Shown: positions 57,375 through 64,000 of the stretch, in pieces
Numbering within the stretch: the first letter of the stretch is position 1
How the letters are laid out: the number at the start of each line of letters is the position of its first letter
Origin: Psychrobacter sp. LV10R520-6
GTDB taxonomy: Bacteria; Pseudomonadota; Gammaproteobacteria; Pseudomonadales; Moraxellaceae
Reading direction: 5' to 3'
Length of the DNA: 64,000 nt
Assembly (NCBI RefSeq): GCF_900182925.1
Contig: NZ_LT900024.1
Coordinates: 1,674,001 to 1,738,000 of the forward strand
Made by a program: the position numbers and the translations under genes
The notes under the pieces: generated by a model
Seen by the model: only the letters and a program-made list of their open reading frames with translations
Databases searched by the model: none
Told to the model about the DNA's origin: nothing

Positions 57375-58178
57375 TTAAAAATCTAGGGGCATCGTATGCT
57401 GATCTTGATTGGCGGCATCGTTATCGACTTGCGTTTCTTGAGTAATATCAGCAAGTTCAGCAGCCAGCGTCTGCTCATCAATAGTGCGTAGCGCATCACT
57501 AATTACTGCTTTGGAGATATTACTGCGCCCAAGGTTAGAGAACATCGGCTGAATATAGTTCAATACTTCCATCATCGCGCCGATACGATGCGGGCCTTCA
57601 TGGAGCAAATGATGGACAATACGCTCATCAAACTGCCAACCACGGCGACGCAAAATAGACTGTAACAACGCTTGACGATCGGCTAAATCACGACCGTTAG
57701 GAACTTTGAAGGTGGGGGCTTGTGCGAGTCTGGTCAGTAAATCTGTCAAATGAAACGGCAGTTCACTAGCAGGCTTATTGGCTGCAAATAACAACTGGCG
57801 TTGCCCTTCTCGGCTACGGTTGATCAGATGAAATAAAGCTTCTTGCCATTCATTGCTGTGCTCAAGCACCTCTAAATCGTCAATGGCAATGACATCGAAG
57901 TTCTCCAGCGAGGACAGGACATTAACATCGGTATGTATGAGCTCGTCAAGCGACAAACAAATTGCTGATTTGTCCATCTCAATGAATGACTCACAAATAG
58001 CGGATAACAGATGAGATTTGCCGGTGGCAGGACTGCCGAATAGATACAGCTGACCAATCAGGCCAACATGTAACTGCCGCACTGCATCAATAATTGACAT
58101 CCAACCAGGACCTGAAAAGTCGCTGAGACTTGTGTCATGTTTGATGTCCAGATTGAGACTTAGCTGTGCTTCTGCCAT
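57375..58178 (-). CDS. hda: Hda-type regulatory inactivator of DnaA
   Basis: 267 residues, AAA+ protein. The N-terminal QLSLNL (5-10) is the sliding-clamp binding motif of Hda (E. coli QLSLPL). Walker A GSPATGKSHL (48-57) and Walker B VIAIDDLEVL (Asp100, Asp101), with a downstream AANKPASELPFHLTDLLTRL block (sensor and arginine finger region). In E. coli Hda with the clamp promotes ATP hydrolysis by DnaA after initiation. A ~30-residue acidic tail (DITQETQVDNDAANQ) is added. It is followed by the PerM gene region. Confidence 0.9.
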   Translation of the reverse strand: MAEAQLSLNLDIKHDTSLSDFSGPGWMSIIDAVRQLHVGLIGQLYLFGSPATGKSHLLSAICESFIEMDKSAICLSLDELIHTDVNVLSSLENFDVIAIDDLEVLEHSNEWQEALFHLINRSREGQRQLLFAANKPASELPFHLTDLLTRLAQAPTFKVPNGRDLADRQALLQSILRRRGWQFDERIVHHLLHEGPHRIGAMMEVLNYIQPMFSNLGRSNISKAVISDALRTIDEQTLAAELADITQETQVDNDAANQDQHTMPLDF

Positions 58179-58609
58179 GAATCATCAACTCGTTTAGCGT
58201 AGTGTAATAACAGTGTCATAAACATGAAGCTTAACACTACATTATATTTTTTATAACTGTCTTCGAGACTGCGTAACATTGGGTTGTAGCATCTATTTGT
58301 AAGGAAGTTTTGTAGCCTAAATTTGCAACGCTATCTAACCATTTACAGCGCATTAATCCATCACTCAGTATAGAACTAACATAACAATGGCTATTATCGT
58401 AAATGCTGAGCCTATATATACCATATTTGCAAAATGACTGACAAGTCTTTTACATCTTAACCCTTATTAGTAGCTGCGTCACTGATGAGTTCTGAGTCCT
58501 TTCAAAACCTTGGAATCCACACTGAAACTCATATTAAAACCCACATTAAAACCCACACTTTTTTTTAAATAAACCGTTAAAAAGCCTCATGCTTACTTTT
58601 CTAATTGGC
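58179..58609. other. Intergenic region between hda and the PerM-like gene
   Basis: About 430 bases. The stretch ATTAAAACCCAC occurs twice in a row near 58535-58560, ahead of a T8 run (not a perfect tandem). Otherwise nothing recognised. Confidence 0.4.
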
Positions 58610-59716
58610 TTATTTTTTTTCAAATAAATCCAACTGCTTGCGACCTTTATAAAAGTCAGTGGTTTGATAATAAGCGTACAGATGACGGAACAAGACATTG
58701 AGGACCGCAGATACGGGTAGCGCAATGAGCATGCCAACAAAGCCTAACAAGCTAGCGCCTGCCAATACTGAGAAAATAACCCATAATGGGGACAGACCAA
58801 TCTTATCACCTAACAATAGTGGCTGCAGCACATAGCCCTCAGCGGCTTGTCCGATTAAAAATGCGCCGACAATCAAAGACAAATGAAACCAATCCAAACC
58901 GAACTGAAATAAACTAGCGATAACAGCAGCAATGAAACCAAGACCAAAACCTAAATATGGTACAAAGCTGGCGATACCTGCGCCCATGCCAATAATAAGA
59001 CCAAGCTCAAGCCCAATAATCTGTAACTGTACGGCATAAATGATACCCAGTAGCACCATAACCAGTAGCTGCCCTTTCACAAACTCCATCAATGCGCGAT
59101 CACATTCTTGCGCGATATCGATGACTTTTTTGCAGTAAGCAGCAGGAATGGCCATCTTCCAGCTATTCAAACGTTTATCCCAGTTGAATAAAAAGTAAAA
59201 GGTCAAAATAGGTACCAATACAATCAGGCCAGCGCTATTAATAAAATTCATACTGGAGGCCAATATTTGGCTCATCAAGGTACTGGCATCCTCAAACTTA
59301 TAATTGTTCTGCATATAACCTACCAGCGTTTCAGAAAAACCTTTTACCTCTAATTCTGGTAAACGAATGCGGCTGTTATTAACAAACCATTCGCGTACGA
59401 CTTGGTTGTACCAATTGAGCGTCCTTGGTAAGTATTCCCAAGCAGATTGCAACTGGTACCACAACGTCGGTAACAACCACCACAGTAGAAGCACCAGCCC
59501 CAATGTAATGGTAGAATACACAACAATAATAGCTATCCAGCGCTTGACATATTTCGATAAGCGTTTTACCAGTGGATTAAATAAATAAGCGAGCACAAAA
59601 GCAAATACAAACGGTACAATGACCGGCATCATCAGATACAACAAAACGAGCGCCACTACGATGGCAACGACGATAAATAAGCGCCGAAAAAAAGGATCTA
59701 TCGGTTGGTTTATCAT
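58610..59716 (-). CDS. AI-2E/PerM family membrane protein
   Basis: 368 residues, inner membrane, about eight hydrophobic segments: LFIVVAIVVALVLLYLMMPV and FAFVLAYLFNPLVKRLSKYV at the start, then GLIVLVPILTFYFLFNWD and GAFLIGQAAEGYVLQP, LLGDKIGLSPLWVIFSVLAG. The PerM/TqsA family is often called an AI-2 exporter but its substrates are not settled. It stands between hda and the divergent purM-purN pair, an arrangement seen widely in gammaproteobacteria. Confidence 0.9.
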   Translation of the reverse strand: MINQPIDPFFRRLFIVVAIVVALVLLYLMMPVIVPFVFAFVLAYLFNPLVKRLSKYVKRWIAIIVVYSTITLGLVLLLWWLLPTLWYQLQSAWEYLPRTLNWYNQVVREWFVNNSRIRLPELEVKGFSETLVGYMQNNYKFEDASTLMSQILASSMNFINSAGLIVLVPILTFYFLFNWDKRLNSWKMAIPAAYCKKVIDIAQECDRALMEFVKGQLLVMVLLGIIYAVQLQIIGLELGLIIGMGAGIASFVPYLGFGLGFIAAVIASLFQFGLDWFHLSLIVGAFLIGQAAEGYVLQPLLLGDKIGLSPLWVIFSVLAGASLLGFVGMLIALPVSAVLNVLFRHLYAYYQTTDFYKGRKQLDLFEKK

Positions 59717-60053
59717 TAATGGCAGTCCTATAGTTAAACTGATGTCGATGACTTAGAGAAGTCGAGAGTCGTTCTATTGCTACAGAATCACCCTCGCGTT
59801 ATGATTGAGTGTGCAAATTCTAAGGGCTCTATTATCGCAGAGTAAATAAAAAATGCCGTCTTTTTTTGTTTCTTAGCTTTTTATTTGGCACATATGCCTA
59901 ATGTCAGCGGAATATTGGTAAGTTGCTTTGCGAGTGTAGGCTGTTTTTGGGTATAATGCGCCCATTATAGTCAAACTTTACATTACTGACTTCTATTATT
60001 AATTCTAACTGCTGATTCTAATTACTGATCCCAATCCCCTATCTAATTGTGAG
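59717..60053. other. Divergent region with the purM promoter
   Basis: About 335 bases between the PerM-like gene and purM. The purM promoter is recognisable at 59928-59957; the rest shows nothing specific. Confidence 0.5.
59928..59957 (+). promoter_or_regulatory. Promoter of purM-purN
   Basis: -35 TTGCGA (59928-59933), 18-base spacer, -10 TATAAT (59952-59957), about 100 bases before the purM ATG. The -10 is a perfect consensus. No PurR palindrome recognised by eye. Confidence 0.65.
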
Positions 60054-61109
60054 ATGACCATGAGTGACAAACCTTCTTTAAGCTACAAAGATGCCGGTGT
60101 TGATATTGATGCTGGCGACGCGTTAGTTCAGCGTATTAAGTCAGTGGCAAAAGCCACTACTCGTCCTGAAGTCGTGGGCGGGCTTGGCGGATTTGGTGCC
60201 CTGTGCCGCATTCCGACTGGCTACACGTCACCTTTGTTAGTTTCTGGTACTGATGGTGTGGGTACTAAGCTTAGATTGGCCTTGCAGCTCAATCGTCATG
60301 ACACTATCGGAATTGATTTGGTGGCGATGTGCGTCAATGATTTATTAGTGTGCGGTGCTGAGCCTTTATTCTTTTTAGATTATTATGCGACCGGTAAGTT
60401 GGATATTGATACTGCTGCTACCGTAGTGACTGGTATTGGTGACGGCTGTAAGCTGGCTAATTGTGCGCTTATCGGTGGTGAAACGGCTGAAATGCCAGGT
60501 ATGTACCATGATGACGATTACGACTTGGCTGGGTTTTGTGTGGGCGTGGTTGAAGAAGCCGAAGTCATCACTGGTGAGCATGTCGCAGAAGGCGATGCAC
60601 TGATTGCGCTAGCTTCAAGTGGCGCGCATTCAAACGGTTATTCACTAGTACGCAAGGTCATTGAAGTCAGCGGTATCGATGTGACGACTAGCAACGAGCA
60701 ACTGGATGGCAAGTCGATCCAAGACGCGCTAATGGCCCCTACCCGTATCTATGTCAAAGCCATTAAATCCCTACAAGATACCCTTGGAAATTCAGCACTG
60801 CATGCTATGTCACATATTACCGGTGGCGGCTTAACGGACAACCTTCCCCGCGTGTTACCGGATAACTTAGCGGCTAGTATCGATACCAACAGCTGGCAAT
60901 TTTCAGAGCTATTTACCTGGTTACAGACTCAAGGAAATATTGACCAACGTGAGATGTACCGTACCTTTAACTGCGGTGTTGGCTTCGTGATTGTCGTACC
61001 GCAAGATAAAGCTGAAACGGCTATTGAAACCTTAAATGACGCCGGTGAACACGCTTGGCAAATCGGTGAAATGATCAGCCGTGCAGCGGATGCAGTGGTG
61101 TACCGTTAA
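60054..61109 (+). CDS. purM: Phosphoribosylformylglycinamidine cyclo-ligase (AIR synthetase)
   Basis: 351 residues. It makes aminoimidazole ribotide from FGAM and ATP, fifth step of purine synthesis. Blocks: [60 protein letters not shown] and [12 protein letters not shown]; the C-terminal [18 protein letters not shown] is present. A second ATG two codons in may be the true start. purN begins in the overlap TAATG of the stop. Confidence 0.97.
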   Translation: MTMSDKPSLSYKDAGVDIDAGDALVQRIKSVAKATTRPEVVGGLGGFGALCRIPTGYTSPLLVSGTDGVGTKLRLALQLNRHDTIGIDLVAMCVNDLLVCGAEPLFFLDYYATGKLDIDTAATVVTGIGDGCKLANCALIGGETAEMPGMYHDDDYDLAGFCVGVVEEAEVITGEHVAEGDALIALASSGAHSNGYSLVRKVIEVSGIDVTTSNEQLDGKSIQDALMAPTRIYVKAIKSLQDTLGNSALHAMSHITGGGLTDNLPRVLPDNLAASIDTNSWQFSELFTWLQTQGNIDQREMYRTFNCGVGFVIVVPQDKAETAIETLNDAGEHAWQIGEMISRAADAVVYR

Positions 61110-61816
61110 TGTCTGTTGATGACTTAAAGCAACCAACCCAGCAACAGCGGACAAGCCCGTTACGCATTGCAGTGTTAGTGTCCGGCAATGGCAGTAATTT
61201 ACAAGTCTTAATAGATGCGATACAAGCGGGCGCGCTACCGATTGAGATTGTCGGCGTTATCAGCAATCGTGATGATGCTTACGCTATCACGCGAGCTCAG
61301 CAAGCCAATATTCCTGTTGCCGTGTTGTCACATACTGAAAGTGGCAAACGCATGGGGATTAAAACTTTTGAGACCCATGCCAGCGTGCAACTTGTGGCAT
61401 GGCAACCTGACTTAATCGTACTTGCAGGCTTTATGCGGGTATTGAGCAGCGCATTTATTGATAACAGCACAGCGACTATGATTAATCTGCATCCGGCCTT
61501 GTTGCCAACTTATAAAGGCCTAGATACCCATCAGCGCGTTATACAAGCTGGTGAGCGTTATCATGGCTGTAGTATCCATGTGGTTACTGCTGAGCTTGAT
61601 GCAGGACAAGTTTTGACTCAAGGTCTGCTAAACGTCAATCCAAAAGATAATGCTGATAGCCTACAAACACGCGTGCAAAAGCTTGAGCATCAACTACTAC
61701 CGTGGACCATTTTATTATTGGCAAAGGGCGTTTTACCTCTCAATACTAATAAAGTATCAGCCGAGGCAAAATCTTATTTGCCAACTTTACCTTTAAAGCT
61801 CTGGTTAGATAATTAA
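61109..61816 (+). CDS. purN: Phosphoribosylglycinamide formyltransferase
   Basis: 235 residues, starting in the last base of purM. GAR transformylase, third step of purine synthesis, using 10-formyl-THF. Catalytic Asn126 and His128 in MINLHPALLP and Asp164 in TAELDAGQVL; LVSGNGSNLQVL at the N-terminus binds the ribosyl phosphate. ~17 extra N-terminal residues ([17 protein letters not shown]) precede the domain. Terminator follows. Confidence 0.96.
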   Translation: MSVDDLKQPTQQQRTSPLRIAVLVSGNGSNLQVLIDAIQAGALPIEIVGVISNRDDAYAITRAQQANIPVAVLSHTESGKRMGIKTFETHASVQLVAWQPDLIVLAGFMRVLSSAFIDNSTATMINLHPALLPTYKGLDTHQRVIQAGERYHGCSIHVVTAELDAGQVLTQGLLNVNPKDNADSLQTRVQKLEHQLLPWTILLLAKGVLPLNTNKVSAEAKSYLPTLPLKLWLDN

Positions 61817-61896
61817 ACCTTAAGTTAGATAGTTAAAGCTTCGTTTAGTAAAAACTATTATCCAAACCAAACAGAATCGCTATAAGCTATAGACAT

Positions 61897-61932
61897 AAAA
61901 ATACCCCGTTGCTCAGCAGCGGGGTATTTTTT
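61897..61932 (+). terminator. Terminator of purMN
   Basis: AAAATACCCCG / CGGGGTATTTT stem with inner TGC/GCA pairs, then T6. Confidence 0.9.
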
Positions 61933-61999
61933 GTGGCTCTCTTAAATAAGAATAGCTTAAATAAGGCTATTTTGAACAGTCTATGAACAGATATAAAAA

Positions 62000-63388
62000 C
62001 TAAGCAGGTTTTTTGCCAACCACATGTACCGCTTTAATATTTACGAACTCTTTTATACCGAAACCACCATGCTCACGGCCGTAACCAGAGTTTTTGACAC
62101 CACCGAATGGCAATCCTGGATTAACCAGATCATAACCATTGATATAAATCATACCAGTGTCGAAATACTGTTGGGCTAGACTGATGGCCTTGTCTTCATC
62201 TTTAGAGAAGATACCACCGCCCAATCCATAACGGCTATCATTAGCAATGCGTAGCGCATCATCTTGATCTTTGGCACGGATTAAAGAAGCTACTGGACCA
62301 AACAACTCGTCTTTGTAGGCTGGCTGGTCTGGGGTAATATCTTCCAAAATAGTTGGCGGATAAAAAGAACCGGCTCTATCTGGTACTTCGCCACCTAAAG
62401 TAATCGTTGCCCCTTTATTTACACTCTCTTCAACTTGCTGATGTAACTTATCACGTTGCTTGGCACTCGATAACGGACCTATGTCAGTTGAATCGTCCAT
62501 TGGCTCGCCCATTTTATAAGTGTTGAACTTCTCGATAAGACGCTTACGAAACTCATCATAGACACTGTCCACTACTACAAAGCGTTTGGCAGCAATACAG
62601 GTTTCGCCATTGTTGTATAAGCGAGCATGGGCACAAGTTGCGGCAGCTAAATCTAAGTCGGCATCTTCTAGTACGATAAATGCATCGTTAGACCCAAGCT
62701 CCATAACTGTTTTCTTAAGCGCTTTAGCCGCTTGCTGGGCAACTACTCTACCGGCTACATCACTTCCTGTCAGCGTAACACCGCGTACTTTATCATGTTC
62801 AATAACTTTTTCTGATTGATCATGACCTATAATAAGAACTTGGAACAAATCATTAGATAAATCAGACTCATGGAATATTTTTTCGATCAACAACGCAGAA
62901 CCCGTAACGTTTGAGGCATGTTTTAACAGGATACTATTACCTGCCATTAGGTTGGCAATAGTGTAGCGAAACACTTGATAAGATGGAAAGTTCCATGGTT
63001 GGATACCATAAATGATACCAATAGGCTCATAACTGATTAAACCTTTCTTTATACCTTCAATATCGCGCTCGTCTTTGGCTAGCGCGGCTACACCATTACT
63101 AGCAGTATAATCACAAATTCCTTTACATAAATCAACTTCACCTAAGCTGTCTTCGTAAGTTTTGCCGCGCTCTTCAGTCATTAGTTTTGCTAGTTCTTCT
63201 TTATGCTTCATCAAAGAATCACCAATAGAGTTAATGACTTTTGCACGCTCTTCATGGCTAACCTGGCGCCATTCTAAAAAAGCCTGATGAGAAGCATCAA
63301 CGATCTTGTTGACCTCGTCAGTACTCATATAATCGTAATCTTTGATGTCTTTACCCGTGGTTGGGTTGATAGTAGTAATATCTGCCAT
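62000..63388 (-). CDS. sad: Succinate-semialdehyde dehydrogenase, Sad/YneI type
   Basis: 462 residues of the aldehyde dehydrogenase family. It oxidises succinate semialdehyde to succinate with NAD(P)+. Catalytic Glu230 in VMELGSNDAFIV and Cys264 in NNGETCIAAKR; GIQPWNFPSYQVFR and LPFGGVKNSGYGREHG are family blocks. Length and pattern fit E. coli Sad (YneI) better than GabD. Ribosome site AAAAAGGATAATAACC. A LysR regulator lies directly upstream. Confidence 0.88.
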   Translation of the reverse strand: MADITTINPTTGKDIKDYDYMSTDEVNKIVDASHQAFLEWRQVSHEERAKVINSIGDSLMKHKEELAKLMTEERGKTYEDSLGEVDLCKGICDYTASNGVAALAKDERDIEGIKKGLISYEPIGIIYGIQPWNFPSYQVFRYTIANLMAGNSILLKHASNVTGSALLIEKIFHESDLSNDLFQVLIIGHDQSEKVIEHDKVRGVTLTGSDVAGRVVAQQAAKALKKTVMELGSNDAFIVLEDADLDLAAATCAHARLYNNGETCIAAKRFVVVDSVYDEFRKRLIEKFNTYKMGEPMDDSTDIGPLSSAKQRDKLHQQVEESVNKGATITLGGEVPDRAGSFYPPTILEDITPDQPAYKDELFGPVASLIRAKDQDDALRIANDSRYGLGGGIFSKDEDKAISLAQQYFDTGMIYINGYDLVNPGLPFGGVKNSGYGREHGGFGIKEFVNIKAVHVVGKKPA

Positions 63389-63734
63389 GGTTATTATCCT
63401 TTTTGGTATTGCGTGTTTGGTTTTATTAAAACTTATGTTTATCTAGGGGTTGTTTTAGTTATGCGTTTTATTGCTACGTCACTTTTTAGTTTTTCTTCAC
63501 TACAGCTATCATAACAAGATATCTGTCTTGGAATTTTACGAGATATTATGAAATGTACTGAAGATGTTAAGAATGTATTTTTTTTAAGAGTAATGTAAAT
63601 GTATTTGTTTTAAGAGTAATATATTTGAATATATTTGATAGTCACAATTCACAGATAATAAAAAACCAGCACAGTGGCTGGTCAAATATCAAGTGGCAAT
63701 TTAATTTTAAGCTTTTACAACATGCTATTTAATT
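63389..63734. other. Region between LysR regulator and sad
   Basis: About 345 AT-rich bases with the promoter of the dehydrogenase. GTAATGTAAATGTATTTG and similar short near-repeats occur at 63575-63640 (TTTTAAGAGTAAT appears twice). The LysR terminator is at 63660-63682. Confidence 0.5.
63660..63682 (-). terminator. Terminator of the LysR-type regulator gene
   Basis: Minus strand: ACCAGC / GCTGGT stem with loop CACTGT, then T5 and further T/A-rich bases. Confidence 0.75.
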
Positions 63735-64000
63735 TTAGAACAAATGATTAATCACCGGAATCTCTTCTTGTGTTTGATGCTCTTCGTCAGCGACCACTTG
63801 CCGTGCAACATGCATAATCAACTGCCGTAACCAACGATGTGCGGGATGATGCTGCAAGAGCGGTGACCAGGCCATCGTTAACTCAAATTCAGGGATAAAA
63901 AACGGCGGGTCCACCATCATCATGCTGTCATTATTCGCCTGCATACGTGCCACCCGCGTAGGCAAGGTTGCGATTAAATCTTTATTCGCTGCCAACATAG
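63735..64000 (-). CDS. LysR-family transcriptional regulator, C-terminal end
   Basis: The frame is open to the window's last base, so only the last ~88 codons are seen. The end of a LysR effector domain: KDLIATLPTRVARMQANNDS, then FELTMAWSPLLQHHPAHRWL and LRQLIMHVARQV. The ATLP-R-A and W-P-H-WLR pattern is that of the LysR C-terminus. It may control the succinate-semialdehyde dehydrogenase gene behind it, but this is inference. The DNA-binding domain is outside the window. Confidence 0.85.
   Translation of the reverse strand, partial: MLAANKDLIATLPTRVARMQANNDSMMMVDPPFFIPEFELTMAWSPLLQHHPAHRWLRQLIMHVARQVVADEEHQTQEEIPVINHLF

Overview
The window reads as a chromosomal segment of a Psychrobacter-like gammaproteobacterium (Moraxellaceae). 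This rests on the moderately AT-rich coding style, the gene set (dapD, queE, recJ, uvrB, serS, tkt, an hda/perM block beside purMN, paired Dps proteins, a Cfa/DUF1365 lipid operon) and a family of about 115 bp intergenic repeats. The genus is an inference; no search was run. Most of the window is ordinary housekeeping sequence. Three stretches have clearly been rearranged.

Region 1 (1-12.2 kb): the end of an MTA phosphorylase gene is followed by a minus-strand operon. In transcription order it is a GAGHAH-type FAD oxidoreductase, a TVP38 membrane domain fused to a disulfide oxidoreductase, a DUF547 protein, a TIGR04283 glycosyltransferase and a TIGR04282 glycosyltransferase. The last two families are named for their association with arsenosugar synthesis. 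Between these two glycosyltransferase genes sits about 5 kb of visibly GC-rich DNA. It carries a complete osmoprotectant ABC transporter (permease, CBS-domain ATPase, permease, lipoprotein) on the opposite strand, the wreck of a formate/nitrite-type channel gene, and a tadA gene. The tadA gene is fused in frame to the TIGR04282 gene and now supplies its start. This looks like a transferred cassette with both edges preserved.

Region 2 (12.2-29.5 kb): alpha/beta hydrolase, dapD, queE, an EmrE-like exporter, tandem UPF0126/TRIC channels, a DUF2058 protein, recJ, a membrane-associated hypothetical, a lipoprotein, a hypothetical, a very AT-rich small nucleotidyltransferase, uvrB, a frameshifted GFA-family gene, a Dps protein, a cation diffusion facilitator and an acyl-CoA thioesterase.

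Region 3 (29.8-38.3 kb): a minus-strand lipid-modification operon (SDR, COG2907 flavoprotein, DUF1365, Cfa-type methyltransferase, DUF2177). It is interrupted between DUF1365 and cfa by a frameshifted and truncated glcG-like gene and a complete IS607-type element (serine recombinase plus TnpB, with a candidate omega-RNA hairpin past the tnpB stop).

Region 4 (38.9-64 kb): aspartate aminotransferase, two nearly identical tRNA-Asn genes each with promoter and terminator, an RHH-like protein, a lipoprotein, tRNA-Ser(UGA), an Epd/GAPDH-family enzyme, a PIF1-type helicase with a C-terminal HTH, an aldehyde/alcohol oxidation operon (ALDH, Zn-ADH, DUF779) containing a duplicated hairpin, YceI, tkt, serS, a YcxB-like protein, a second Dps, DUF2057, hda, a PerM-type transporter divergent from purM-purN, a succinate-semialdehyde dehydrogenase and the end of a LysR regulator. 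No CRISPR array, prophage or rRNA operon was seen. I found no clearly new multi-gene system. The best candidates for follow-up are the transferred cassette with its gene fusion, the repeat family, the IS607/TnpB locus and the duplicated-arm hairpin.
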